Assembly (NCBI GenBank): GCA_950059285.1
Contig: CATLTV010000011.1
Location: 1 to 49,986, forward strand
DNA length: 49,986 nt
Direction of reading: 5' to 3'
Source of the DNA: an uncultured Pseudomonadota bacterium
GTDB lineage: Bacteria > Myxococcota_A > Bradymonadia > Bradymonadales > Bradymonadaceae
Part shown: piece after piece, positions 17,783 to 26,828 of the stretch
How positions within the stretch are numbered: position 1 is the stretch's first letter
Layout: the number at the start of each line of letters is the position of its first letter
Notes under the pieces: generated by a model
Seen by the model: the letters and a program-made list of their open reading frames with translations, nothing else
Told to the model about the DNA's origin: nothing
Database searches by the model: none
Position numbers and translations under genes: made by a program

Positions 17783-17864
17783 GCGGAAGTGGTGGAATGG
17801 TAGACACGCCGTCTTCAGGTGGCGGTGGCCACTGGCCGTAGGGGTTCAAGTCCCCTCTTCCGCA
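17783..17864 (+). tRNA. tRNA-Leu (anticodon CAG)
   Basis: Class II tRNA of 82 bases. Acceptor GCGGAAG pairs with CTTCCGC. The anticodon loop TTCAGGT gives CAG. A long variable arm (TGGCCACTGGCCGT) marks a leucine tRNA, and the T arm is AGGGG-TTCAAGT-CCCCT. Discriminator A. CCA is not encoded. A terminator follows at once. Confidence 0.95.
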
Positions 17865-17868
17865 CTCC

Positions 17869-17910
17869 AAAAAGCGACCAAATCTCTTGTAGATTTGGTC
17901 GCTTTTTTTT
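17869..17910 (+). terminator. Terminator of tRNA-Leu
   Basis: A 17-bp stem (AAAAAGCGACCAAATCT) with a 5-base loop, followed by eight T. Confidence 0.9.
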
Positions 17911-18031
17911 GCCTTGTCGATTCTTACTGAAGATTTCTATACTCTGTACGTCCATTACAGTGAACACAAGGTCGGTTCAAACACGTGAACCTCATCCTCA
18001 TTTTATAGCCGCCTCATAAAGGTCTTATCTT

Positions 18032-18589
18032 ATGCTCCGAAAAATGCTCTCCTTCACAATCTCCTGCGCGATCCTGACCACCGCCACGCTCGCTGTCGCA
18101 CAGACGCCCTGGAGCCCTCTCAAGCCCAACATGTCCAAATACATCACGGACGGTATCTTCGATAAGAGCCCCATCAAACTCCCGTTCACACAGATCAGCG
18201 TCGAAACCATCACCCCCGATTCGGCGCAAACAAGCCAGGACTTTGTCCACGTCTTTGACGCACCTTATGAAGAGGTCATCACATACCTCAACTCCGAAGA
18301 CGCCCGTAAATATGGCATCGAAATCTTCGATACCTCGGTCTTCCCTGAAGCCAAAGGCATCAAAGTACGCGCCATTGGCTCAAAACAAGAAGATGGGGGC
18401 CTCGAACTTCGCTTCGCTCACCGAAAGCTCTCTCGCGATGTCTTGCTCCTTATCGTCCCTCAAAATGGCCAGACACACATCACCTTCAAAAACCTTGTCC
18501 TCACCAATATCTCCAGCGGCGTCATGCCCGCCCGTGCAGGTTTCAAAGGCGACTCCCTCCCAAACGAAATCCCCTTCAACTGGAACTAA
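18032..18589 (+). CDS. Secreted protein of unknown function
   Basis: 185 aa with a clean Sec signal peptide (MLRKMLSFTISCAILTTATL, cleavage likely after AVA). AAGG lies 9 bases before the ATG. The mature part is mixed alpha/beta with no cysteine after the signal (the signal itself has one), containing FVHVFDAPYEEVITYLNSED and FPEAKGIKVRAIGS. I do not recognise a family. It is a single gene between tRNA-Leu and a bidirectional terminator, and is probably periplasmic. Confidence 0.75.
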   Translation: MLRKMLSFTISCAILTTATLAVAQTPWSPLKPNMSKYITDGIFDKSPIKLPFTQISVETITPDSAQTSQDFVHVFDAPYEEVITYLNSEDARKYGIEIFDTSVFPEAKGIKVRAIGSKQEDGGLELRFAHRKLSRDVLLLIVPQNGQTHITFKNLVLTNISSGVMPARAGFKGDSLPNEIPFNWN

Positions 18590-18602
18590 CACACGCTCCT
18601 CC

Positions 18603-18643
18603 TGATCAAAAAAGGCAGCCTTTCGGCTGCTTTTTTTTGATCA
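18603..18643. terminator. Bidirectional terminator
   Basis: Stem TGATCAAAAAAGGCAGCC against its complement with loop TTTC. There is an A run on one side and T8 on the other. It serves the secreted-protein gene on the plus strand and the convergent enoyl-CoA hydratase gene on the minus strand. Confidence 0.88.
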
Positions 18644-18661
18644 TCACACAACGAATAAAAC

Positions 18662-19450
18662 TTATGCGCCCTTCCATTCAGGAGCACGCTTCTCCAAAAA
18701 TGCCATCACACCCTCTGCCGCATCCTCAGACATGGTGTTCAGGGTCAATTGCCCCTGTAAATATAATAACGCCTGCTCAATCCCCATGTCCTGCGTCGCA
18801 TAAAAGGCATCACGACCAAGCCTTAAAATAGCAGGCGAAAAGCCCGCAATCCTGGTCGCCATGGAGAGCACCGCCTCATCAAGCTCCTCTGGCGCAACGA
18901 CACGATTTAACATTCCCTTCGCCAGTGCATCCGCTGCGCTGATGCGCTCTCCTGTCAGCATCATCTCCATCGCAACCTTTCGACCCACGTTCCTCACCAC
19001 CACCGCCATGATCATCATCGGAAACAAACCCACCTTGATCTCTGGCATCCCAAAGGTGGCGCGCTCCGATGCGATCACCACATCACAATTGAGCGCAAGA
19101 CCAAAACCTCCTCCCAGAGCATGACCGTTAACGCGACCCACAATTGGCTTGCCACAACGCTGCATCGTCAACAACAAGCTGGCAAATCCACCGCGATCAT
19201 GATGCATCTGCAACGCCCCTGAACTCATCAGCCCGCCATCACCCAGATCCCCCCCCGCACAAAAAACCTTCTCTCCCGCGCCTGTCAGCACGATCACGCC
19301 CACATCCTTGCGATCAGAAAGCTCCTCAAACACATCGATCAACATCTTGACCACGTTGGCCGAGAGCGCATTACGTCGCTCAGGACGATTGATCGTCACC
19401 GTCGCCACGCGCTCCTCTACACTCACCACCACATCCTGCTGCTTTTCCAT
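18662..19450 (-). CDS. Enoyl-CoA hydratase/isomerase (crotonase family)
   Basis: 262 aa. AGGAG lies 7 bases before the ATG at 19450, preferred to an in-frame GTG at 19468. Crotonase landmarks: NRPERRNALS near the N-terminus, the first oxyanion loop FCAGGDLG, the second in NGHALGGGFGLALNCD, and a Glu in GMPEIKVGLFP that corresponds to a catalytic acid of hydratases. Members hydrate or isomerise acyl-CoA thioesters; the acyl specificity cannot be told from sequence. It is monocistronic here, divergent from prmA. A role in fatty-acid or branched-chain degradation is the default guess. Confidence 0.9.
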   Translation of the reverse strand: MEKQQDVVVSVEERVATVTINRPERRNALSANVVKMLIDVFEELSDRKDVGVIVLTGAGEKVFCAGGDLGDGGLMSSGALQMHHDRGGFASLLLTMQRCGKPIVGRVNGHALGGGFGLALNCDVVIASERATFGMPEIKVGLFPMMIMAVVVRNVGRKVAMEMMLTGERISAADALAKGMLNRVVAPEELDEAVLSMATRIAGFSPAILRLGRDAFYATQDMGIEQALLYLQGQLTLNTMSEDAAEGVMAFLEKRAPEWKGA

Positions 19451-19648
19451 CCATACACTCCTGTTCACACACGATTAATTACTCATCGCTATCAAAAACA
19501 ACGATTCTCACTTGATTCAATCCTCGCTACTATGCCATCACAACCGCGCTGGAGCAATCCAAGCTCAACACAACGCGGGCAACCCCCCTTCCAATGCCTG
19601 CCTCCCCAAGAAAAACCAAAACACAAGCCCCATCAAGGAGTTACAACC

Positions 19649-20575
19649 ATGAGCGAAGACACAACCTCCGAACACACCGAGCCTGTATGGTGGCGAGCAG
19701 AGCTGATGGCCTCAAACGCAGAGAATGGAAGCAACTCACTGTGGGACCTTGGCGCTGGTGGCGTGGAAGTGCGCGATCAAGAAACCTTCTTTGATGACTC
19801 CCCCGAATTCACACCTGTACCTGAAGGCCTCGTGCGTTTGATTGCCTACTTTGAATGCGAGTCAGAACTCGCTGCGCACAAACTTGAACAACAACTTGGA
19901 CTCATCCCACAGACCACCATCGTCGACTTCGCACGCTTTGATGATCGCTCATGGGAAACCAAATGGCACGAATTCTTCAAACCTCGTAACCTCGCCCCCC
20001 TTACTATCGTGGGACCACCATGGGAAGAGTTCGACGCGCCAGAAGGTGGTCGCAAAATCATCATTCAGCCAGGCATGGCGTTTGGCACAGGAACCCACGA
20101 AACCACACAGCTCGTCTCCACCAAGCTTGAAGAGCTCCTTGGTGAGAGAACATTCCCTGCCATGCTCGATGTCGGCTGCGGTTCAGGCATCCTCTCCATC
20201 CTCGCTGCACAACTTGGCGTAAACTCCATTCTTGGACTTGAGATCTCCGAAGATCCTCTGGAGAACGCACGCGAAAATCAGGAACTTAACGCTCTGGTCG
20301 ATCACGATATCGTCTTCTCCACAACACCTCTTGCCGAGGTCGAAGGCACCTACCCCCTGGTTGTCGCCAATATCATCGCCCCTATCCTGATTGCGCTCTC
20401 TCACGATCTCATCGCCCACACCAATCCAGGCGGCACACTCGTCTTGAGTGGCATACTTGCCGAGCAAATGGATCAAATCCGCGACGCGTTCTCACCTTAC
20501 ATGACCGAGGTCAACACACACGCGCTTGACCCATGGCATGCCATCGAGTACACCAAACCAGAACAAGACGCATAA
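19649..20575 (+). CDS. prmA: Ribosomal protein L11 methyltransferase
   Basis: 308 aa; AAGGAG 9 bases before the ATG at 19649 fixes the start although the frame is open from 19532. PrmA landmarks: SWETKWHEFFKPRNL, QPGMAFGTGTHETT, SAM motif I LDVGCGSGILSILAAQLG, and the catalytic-site motif VANIIAPIL. The N-terminal part is the substrate-binding ferredoxin-like domain. The enzyme trimethylates L11 in the cytoplasm. The next gene encodes the rRNA methyltransferase RsmE, a pairing common in bacteria. Confidence 0.95.
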   Translation: MSEDTTSEHTEPVWWRAELMASNAENGSNSLWDLGAGGVEVRDQETFFDDSPEFTPVPEGLVRLIAYFECESELAAHKLEQQLGLIPQTTIVDFARFDDRSWETKWHEFFKPRNLAPLTIVGPPWEEFDAPEGGRKIIIQPGMAFGTGTHETTQLVSTKLEELLGERTFPAMLDVGCGSGILSILAAQLGVNSILGLEISEDPLENARENQELNALVDHDIVFSTTPLAEVEGTYPLVVANIIAPILIALSHDLIAHTNPGGTLVLSGILAEQMDQIRDAFSPYMTEVNTHALDPWHAIEYTKPEQDA

Positions 20576-20616
20576 CACACTGTAAACATTAAACATTCAA
20601 ACAAGACCAATCACTC

Positions 20617-21381
20617 ATGAGACGTGCGCCAGTCACAGACCTTCAACACCGCCTTGATCAGGCGGCCCACACCCAGTCCCCTGTTACACTGCCTCAGGAG
20701 ACCACACATTATCTCATTGATGTGCTTCGACTCACTGTAGGTGAACAGGTCGAACTCTTTGATGGTCTGGGACTGAGCGCAATCATCGAAATCATCTCCA
20801 CCTCACCAAAACTTGAGGTGGAGATTCGCACCACACATCGTCAGGAAAAAGCCAACCAAACCCCTCGTGTAATCCTTTGCCAGAGCATCCCCAAAGGAGA
20901 CCGCTGGGAATGGCTCATTGAAAAATGCACCGAGCTTGGTGTGGATGAGATCTATCCCGTGGTCAGCGCACGCACCGTGGTCAAAATTGCCGACAAAAAG
21001 CTCGACAAAAAAATCACGCGCTGGGAAAGCATCATGCAAGGTGCCGCTCGACAGTCGGGCCGTACGCTGTTCACCAAAATCCATCACCCCACCACGCTCA
21101 AGTCCCTTGTACACACCACTGATGGCGAACATACACATATTGTCGCATCACTCCATCACACCACACAACCCATCGATCAGATCATCAACGCACGTACACA
21201 GACAGGCGATATCTTCCTGTGGGTTGGCCCTGAAGGTGGTTGGACTCCTGACGAATTACAGCTCCTTGAACACGACCTTGGCGCAGCATTTACAACGCTT
21301 GGCGAACATGTCTTGCGTGCAGAAACAGCAGCGGTGAGCGTGGTGACACTGGCAAAATTCTTTACGCAATCCTCGCCATGA
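20617..21381 (+). CDS. rsmE: 16S rRNA m3U1498 methyltransferase
   Basis: 254 aa, the usual size. The N-terminal PUA-like part contains THYLIDVLRLTVGEQVELFDG. The SPOUT methyltransferase domain has QSIPKGDRWEWLIEKCTELG, the knot segment WVGPEGGWTPDE and the C-terminal LGEHVLRAETAA. It methylates N3 of U1498 in the decoding region. Its stop overlaps the start of the RDD gene by 4 bases (ATGA), indicating coupled translation in a prmA-rsmE-RDD operon. Confidence 0.95.
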   Translation: MRRAPVTDLQHRLDQAAHTQSPVTLPQETTHYLIDVLRLTVGEQVELFDGLGLSAIIEIISTSPKLEVEIRTTHRQEKANQTPRVILCQSIPKGDRWEWLIEKCTELGVDEIYPVVSARTVVKIADKKLDKKITRWESIMQGAARQSGRTLFTKIHHPTTLKSLVHTTDGEHTHIVASLHHTTQPIDQIINARTQTGDIFLWVGPEGGWTPDELQLLEHDLGAAFTTLGEHVLRAETAAVSVVTLAKFFTQSSP

Positions 21382-21959
21382 CCGCCACACACTCCAATAT
21401 CACACTGATCCGACCAGCTCGTCTGCCACGACGACTACTTGGTCTGAGCGTTGATGTGTTGTGCTGCGCACTCCCCGTCTGGCTCCTTCTTGTTACAGAC
21501 ACCCTGAGCAGAAAGGCGTTCAACCCCGAACCAGGGTGGTTTTACAGTGAATGGCTCCTCAAGCTATGGCTTGATCATCCTCCTTACATTCTTGCCCCCA
21601 TTCTGTGGTGGATCATCTTCGCTCTCATCTGGCAGCTTCTATGGGAAGCCACACTTGGCAAAACACCAGGTGCGATGCTGGTAAGAATACAACCTGTGAG
21701 CGCCACGACAGGAAAAAAAATCACCTTGTTACAGGCAGTCTTACGCTCCATCGGCGCGCTCCTCAACATCCTCTCACTTGGGCTTGGTTACGCGCTCTGC
21801 TTTATCTTCATGGATGGCATCGCGCTCCATGAAGTCATCTCGCGTTCTGTGACCGCTGTAAAACCTCGCCAAAAACACACTTCAGCTCACCTGAAGCGTG
21901 ACAAGAAAGAACGCAATCAAATAAAAACAAAGGGAAAAGAGGACAGCGCCCAGGTGTGA
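21378..21959 (+). CDS. RDD-family membrane protein
   Basis: 193 aa with three to four hydrophobic segments (LSVDVLCCALPVWLLLV; YILAPILWWIIFALIWQLLW; LLNILSLGLGYALCFIFM). The RDD pattern is visible as the Arg-rich start PRRLLGLSVD, a TLGKTPGAMLVRI motif after the second membrane segment, and a conserved Asp in the last (FMDGIALH). The C-terminus is a basic soluble tail. Function of the family is poorly known; some members are linked to ion or sodium tolerance. It is translationally coupled to rsmE. Confidence 0.85.
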   Translation: MTATHSNITLIRPARLPRRLLGLSVDVLCCALPVWLLLVTDTLSRKAFNPEPGWFYSEWLLKLWLDHPPYILAPILWWIIFALIWQLLWEATLGKTPGAMLVRIQPVSATTGKKITLLQAVLRSIGALLNILSLGLGYALCFIFMDGIALHEVISRSVTAVKPRQKHTSAHLKRDKKERNQIKTKGKEDSAQV

Positions 21960-22135
21960 ACACCAGAACGTGTTGTGGTGTTACAACCTACGTTTACGAC
22001 ATTAAAAGCCGTTCTTGCCGCGCGTTTTTTTCGCACAAAGCTTTCTTTATTACGCACCAAATTTATGCTTGGTAAAGATGACGCGATGCGTTATAAGGAC
22101 GTCCCGTAGATATGACGTTGTGCGACCCTGTGTGA

Positions 22136-22531
<396 letters not shown>

Positions 22532-22574
22532 TCACCACTCCTTCCCATCACAATTCCACATTATACGACAACTC

Positions 22575-22624
22575 AAGGCATCATGACCTTGTGCTAAATC
22601 CTTTTTTAGTGTTCATGATGCCTT
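22575..22624 (+). terminator. Hairpin between glnB and glnA
   Basis: Arms AAGGCATCATGA and TCATGATGCCTT flank an inner CTAAA/TTTAG pairing. There is only a weak T-run afterwards, so it may be a partial terminator, a processing site or an attenuator lowering read-through from glnB to glnA. Confidence 0.55.
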
Positions 22625-22719
22625 ACAATTCACCTTTTAATTTCAAACGTTAAACACGCTTGCAGCATCCTATTTTTAAAGTCTGTGCTTGTAAGCCATT
22701 TACTTCAGGAGATATCTGA

Positions 22720-24150
22720 ATGTCACGTTCCAAAATCACCTCAGCCAAAGAAGCTATCAAGTTCGTCAAGGACAACCAGTGCGAACTTGTAGACATGAAA
22801 TTTACCGACGTGTTCGGCAAGTGGCACCACGTCACCATCCCCGCTCACCGCGTCGACGAAGACCTCTTTGAAGAGGGCCTCGGCTTTGATGGTAGCTCCA
22901 TCCGCGCATGGCAGCCCATCAACGCTTCCGATATGCAAATGCGTCCCGACTTCACCACTGCTCGCATGGACCCATTCTGCACACACCCCACCGCCAGCTT
23001 CATCTGTAACATCTTTGACCCCATCACTGGTCAGCCCTACTCTCGCGACCCTCGCTACATCGCTCAGAAAGCCATGAAGTATGTCGAAGGTACAGGCATC
23101 GCTGATACCGTGTACGCTGGTCCTGAAGCTGAATTCTTCCTCTTTGATGAAGTCCGTTACGACCTCAAACCTCACACCTCTTTCTTTGCCATCGACTCCG
23201 AAGAAGGCGCATGGAACAAGGGCCGTGATGAGCGTCCTAACCTCGGCTACAAAACTGGTTACAAAGGCGGATACTTCCCCGTTCAGCCCTACGATACCCT
23301 CCACAACATCCGCTCCGAGATGATTACAACTCTTGAGGGCATGGGCATCCAGACAGACATCCACCACCACGAGGTCGCTACCGCTGGCCAGTGTGAAATC
23401 GGACTCGCTGTCGATAGCATGCTCCCCATGGCTGACAAACTCCAGTGGTACCGCTACGTCGTGCGCAACGTCGCTCGTCGCCACAACAAGGTCGCCACAT
23501 TCATGCCCAAGCCTGTCTACGGTGACAACGGTAGCGGCATGCACATCCACATGAGCCTCTGGAAAGACGGCGAGCCCCTCTTTGCAGGTGACCAGTACGC
23601 TGGCCTTAGCCAGACCGCACTTCACTTCATCGCAGGTATCCTCGCGCACGGTAAAGCCCTCATCGCTCTTACCAACCCCACAACAAACTCCTACAAGCGC
23701 CTTGTGCCTGGCTACGAAGCTCCCGTCTCTCTGGCTTACTCCAGCAGAAACCGCTCCGCTGCTGTGCGTATCCCCATGTACGCTTCTTCCCCCAAATCAA
23801 AGCGCATCGAGTTCCGTACCCCCGACTCCACAAGCTGCGGCTACCTCGCCTTTGCTGCCATGGTCATGGCTGGTATCGATGGTATCGAAAAACAACTCAA
23901 TCCTGGCGACCCCATGGACAAGGATATCTACAACCTTCCTCCAGAAGAACTCGCCCAGATCCCTGCCGCTCCTGCGAGCCTCGAAGAAGCCCTCGAAGCA
24001 CTCGATGCTGACCATGACTTCCTCCTCAAAGGCGACGTCTTCACTCCTGACCTCCTTGAGTCCATCATCGAGTACAAGTACGAAGAAGAAATCGTCCCCA
24101 CTCGCTTGAGACCTACTCCTCTTGAGTATGACCTCTACTTCGACATCTAA
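22720..24150 (+). CDS. glnA: Glutamine synthetase type I
   Basis: 476 aa, normal for GSI-beta. AGGAG lies upstream of the ATG. Active-site motifs: [22 protein letters not shown], the ATP-binding [12 protein letters not shown], the glutamate-flap [17 protein letters not shown], and RIEFRTPDS. The Tyr that is adenylylated in E. coli is present in [12 protein letters not shown], so control by GlnE is possible. It makes glutamine from glutamate, ammonia and ATP. With glnB upstream this is the nitrogen-assimilation module. The 3' end meets a convergent gene whose disrupted reading frame runs antisense into it. Confidence 0.97.
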   Translation: MSRSKITSAKEAIKFVKDNQCELVDMKFTDVFGKWHHVTIPAHRVDEDLFEEGLGFDGSSIRAWQPINASDMQMRPDFTTARMDPFCTHPTASFICNIFDPITGQPYSRDPRYIAQKAMKYVEGTGIADTVYAGPEAEFFLFDEVRYDLKPHTSFFAIDSEEGAWNKGRDERPNLGYKTGYKGGYFPVQPYDTLHNIRSEMITTLEGMGIQTDIHHHEVATAGQCEIGLAVDSMLPMADKLQWYRYVVRNVARRHNKVATFMPKPVYGDNGSGMHIHMSLWKDGEPLFAGDQYAGLSQTALHFIAGILAHGKALIALTNPTTNSYKRLVPGYEAPVSLAYSSRNRSAAVRIPMYASSPKSKRIEFRTPDSTSCGYLAFAAMVMAGIDGIEKQLNPGDPMDKDIYNLPPEELAQIPAAPASLEEALEALDADHDFLLKGDVFTPDLLESIIEYKYEEEIVPTRLRPTPLEYDLYFDI

Positions 24151-26001
24151 TAAGATGTTGTAAAGCAAAAGAAAAGGCGACTGCGTTAACGCAGTCGCCT
24201 TTTCTTTTGCTTTAGGTTCTGTTGACGTAGGCGGACCGAGCAGAGCGACGGCACGGAGGAATGAGGGGGAGAGAGGCAATGAAGGGCGATCGGGATCGCC
24301 TGAAGATGCTTCTCTTCTCCTCTTTTCTTCGGGGCAAGCTCCGCGATGGGAGCTTATGTCAACAGAACCTACAACATCGTCAAAAGACATCACCACAACC
24401 TGCACCAACCTCGGCGCCTTCGACGCATCTAACCAACTCAGCACTGACGTCAAATCTCCCTCCTTCATCGATGTACACCCAAGCGTTGCTCCTTCACCCA
24501 CTGACCATGTGTGCAAAAATATCGCACTACCCCGTCCTTTTTGCACATCCTCCGTATTGTGCTCCACCACCACACCCAACCTGTACATCTTCAACTCCTC
24601 TGCACTCGTCCAGTCCACCCCCTCTTCTGCCCGCTGTCGCGTGTTGTAGGATGCTGAATTCACATCATCCACCCAGACATCCCCCTGACTCACCTGCTCC
24701 CACTTCCAACTCCCCTTGTAAGGCGGCACGCCCCCCTTTCCAAACGCATAACCAAGCCTGAACACACCCGCAGGAGACTTCTTATCTCCTTCAACCTTCT
24801 TGTATTTTCGATTCACACCATAAGACAAGTCCATCTCTCCAGAACCCACACCAAGACCCTTCTCACCAAGCTTGACCTTGATCTCACCACCAACCTGACG
24901 CCATCGCAAAGCATCATCCTGCTCATAACGCCTCAACACACCATCACTCCCACTCCACGAGTCGCTCACAACCAGAACAACCTGTTTGACCTCCTTTCCC
25001 AACGTCAGCCGTTGTCGCTTTAAAACGCCAGCCAACCCTTGATCTCCTTTTGCAACCTTGATCTCTGGACGTTTAAAGCGGAAGCGATGCGTCACAGGTA
25101 CAAACGGTAAGAGATCCATCGCCGAGGTCGAATACCCATCCGTCCAGTTATTCACCACGAGCGGTAAACCCGACTCACCAACGCGATCCACAACCACACC
25201 CACATGATCTGGCCTCCTGTCCCCCATCGTCTGCATGAATAAAATATCACCAGGTAAATAATCCCCTACATCATTACTCGACCTCACCTCCCAGTGTCGC
25301 TTAAAATAAGGCAACAACGTCTTCACCCTGCGGTGATCAATGTTCGTGTCCGCCTTCTTCACCATCCTGTAAGAACGCTTGCTACGCTTGATGTCCGCGT
25401 TCAACTCCTCCTGCAAATCAACACCTGCATTGCGCACCGCACGAATCACCATGTCCGTACACACACCCTTGTCACGCGACACATCCCCCATCGGAAAGTC
25501 CAGGCGCTCATAACCTCCCTCATAACGTGCGTGATTCACTTCCGTCTTGAGCGCCCCCCTTAAAATATCAAGCTGGTCAGGGATTCCATCCCTGTCCTGA
25601 TCCATCTCCCCCCAGTCTTCCACATCAACCACACGATGCATCAACGCATCCTCTGGTGCCTTGACCTCTGCAATCACAACCCCCTTGCTTGAAGCAAAAT
25701 ATGCATCCTTGTAACGCAAGACAATCACATCCTCCGCATCCACCCAGGGCACAAACTGATAACTCACAGCGTCATCAAGATCCTCAAACACCCCCTTATC
25801 CTTGAACGAATTCCCAACCACTTCGTATGAGGCAAATACTGCCGAAGGCAATTCCTCGGTCTTCACCAACCCACCACTATCCACCTGATTTAAAATCACA
25901 TTCTCTAGTTTTACCTGCTGCGCCAAACCACGCTCAACCAGAGGTTCGCACCCCAACAGCACCAGACCTAAACACACCCCTACCTTCACATTTACTTTCA
26001 T
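23797..26001 (-). CDS. DUF1287 + L,D-transpeptidase (YkuD-like) lipoprotein, 3' end disrupted
   Basis: Start ATG at 26001, with AGAGGA upstream; lipobox LVLLGC (Cys18). Residues 134-145 form a Ca-binding-like loop ([12 protein letters not shown]). About 165-310 matches DUF1287 ([26 protein letters not shown]). About 335-540 matches a YkuD-type L,D-transpeptidase ([11 protein letters not shown]; His497 and Cys509 in [18 protein letters not shown]). It probably acts on peptidoglycan in the periplasm. Native sequence ends at residue 544. A 157-base insertion (not a multiple of 3) then shifts the frame, replacing the predicted last 8 residues and stop (552 aa) with a 190-residue tail encoded by the element, the terminator and the antisense of glnA. 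The tail is unlikely to be functional. Confidence 0.8.
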   Translation of the reverse strand: MKVNVKVGVCLGLVLLGCEPLVERGLAQQVKLENVILNQVDSGGLVKTEELPSAVFASYEVVGNSFKDKGVFEDLDDAVSYQFVPWVDAEDVIVLRYKDAYFASSKGVVIAEVKAPEDALMHRVVDVEDWGEMDQDRDGIPDQLDILRGALKTEVNHARYEGGYERLDFPMGDVSRDKGVCTDMVIRAVRNAGVDLQEELNADIKRSKRSYRMVKKADTNIDHRRVKTLLPYFKRHWEVRSSNDVGDYLPGDILFMQTMGDRRPDHVGVVVDRVGESGLPLVVNNWTDGYSTSAMDLLPFVPVTHRFRFKRPEIKVAKGDQGLAGVLKRQRLTLGKEVKQVVLVVSDSWSGSDGVLRRYEQDDALRWRQVGGEIKVKLGEKGLGVGSGEMDLSYGVNRKYKKVEGDKKSPAGVFRLGYAFGKGGVPPYKGSWKWEQVSQGDVWVDDVNSASYNTRQRAEEGVDWTSAEELKMYRLGVVVEHNTEDVQKGRGSAIFLHTWSVGEGATLGCTSMKEGDLTSVLSWLDASKAPRLVQVVVMSFDDVVGSVDISSHRGACPEEKRRREASSGDPDRPSLPLSPSFLRAVALLGPPTSTEPKAKEKATALTQSPFLLLYNILLDVEVEVILKRSRSQASGDDFFFVLVLDDGLKEVRSEDVAFEEEVMVSIECFEGFFEARRSGRDLGEFFWRKVVDILVHGVARIELFFDTIDTSHDHGSKGEVAAACGVGGTELDAL
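24154..24378. terminator. Palindromic terminator of glnA, split by a mobile element
   Basis: The intact part is a loopless palindrome centred on GTTAAC (24187/24188), with A-rich then T-rich arms ending in CTTTTGCTTTA at 24214. If 24215-24371 is removed the right arm continues CAACATC and pairs with GATGTTG at 24154-24160. That restores perfect 34-bp arms. It originally served both glnA and the convergent L,D-transpeptidase gene. Confidence 0.85.
24213..24371. mobile_element. MITE-like element (family A, copy 2) with TA target duplication
   Basis: A 155-base non-coding element (24215-24369) begins GGTTCTGTTGAC and ends GTCAACAGAACC, a perfect 12-bp terminal inverted repeat. TA stands on each side. 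It contains internal small hairpins (GCGATC/GATCGC; AGCTCC/GGGAGC). The right half recurs at positions 1-76. TA duplication fits movement by an IS630/Tc1-mariner-like transposase supplied elsewhere; that assignment is inference. Confidence 0.88.
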
Positions 26002-26085
26002 TATACTATCCTCTAAAAGACGTCTTACACCCACTAACGGTGTACACATCAAGAAGGATCTAACTTTGTAAAAAGGACCCATCGC

Positions 26086-26820
26086 ATGGCCATCAAAACC
26101 TACCTCACCACGGACGGCTCGACGACGCTCTACGATACAGAACTTGAGGTTCACTATCGCTCCACCCATGGTGCCCACACCGAGGTCAACCATGTGTTCA
26201 TCGAGGGCTCCAGAATCCTTGAACATCAGGACCATGAACTTCATGTATTGGAGTTTGGATTTGGTGGCGCGACCTCCTTCATGGAGCTCGCGTCGGCACT
26301 CCTTGAACAACCCCAAGGCCGCACGCTCCATTACCACACCGTCGAGAAGTACCCCGTGGACCCCGAGTTGCTCACACACCTGTCTGGACCAGTCGGACAG
26401 CTCGTCAAGGATGTCCTTACTCAAAGTCGTGAAGCTCAGGCTCCCGATGTGATTACACTGTCTCATGGCCCCATCACGCTCTCCCTCTACCTTGGTCAGT
26501 GGGAAGAAGCTCTGCTCCCCAAAGACCTCAAAGCACACGCCATCTTTCATGACCCCTTTGGCCCCGCCAAAAACCCTGAAGGATGGAGCACCAAGGTCTT
26601 TACAAAAGAACGCGAACACCTCCACCCCAAGGGGAGGATCGCCACCTATGGAGCCGCATCAAAAACCAGAAAAGCAATGTGTGAAGCCAACTTACAAATC
26701 GCCTCACTCCCTGGCCCAGGTCGCAAACGCGAGATCACAGTCGCTGCACACACACAAGACGTCCTCCTTGAGGACGACCGCGCTACCCTCATTCCACACA
26801 CACGTTACTTTCCCTCCTGA
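26086..26820 (+). CDS. mnmD: tRNA (5-methylaminomethyl-2-thiouridine) methyltransferase domain, stand-alone
   Basis: 244 aa with AAGGA 8 bases before the ATG. It matches the MnmD (MnmC N-terminal) family: N-terminal TTDGSTTLYDTELEVHYRST, SAM-binding FGFGGATSFMEL, the active-site motif FHDPFGPAKNPEGWS, and C-terminal LPGPGRKREITVA. In E. coli this domain is fused to an FAD oxidase as MnmC and performs the last methylation of mnm5s2U34 in tRNAs. Here the oxidase-like partner is a separate gene starting 8 bases after the stop. Confidence 0.88.
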   Translation: MAIKTYLTTDGSTTLYDTELEVHYRSTHGAHTEVNHVFIEGSRILEHQDHELHVLEFGFGGATSFMELASALLEQPQGRTLHYHTVEKYPVDPELLTHLSGPVGQLVKDVLTQSREAQAPDVITLSHGPITLSLYLGQWEEALLPKDLKAHAIFHDPFGPAKNPEGWSTKVFTKEREHLHPKGRIATYGAASKTRKAMCEANLQIASLPGPGRKREITVAAHTQDVLLEDDRATLIPHTRYFPS

Positions 26821-26828
26821 AACAAGAT

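Noticed and set aside
22532-22719. Sigma-54 promoter before glnA
   Set aside because: A TTGCA occurs near 22660, but no GG at the right distance upstream, so the -24 element is missing.
26002-26625. N-terminal extension of the L,D-transpeptidase frame
   Set aside because: It is antisense to mnmD, and the ATG at 26001 has both a good Shine-Dalgarno and a proper lipoprotein signal peptide.
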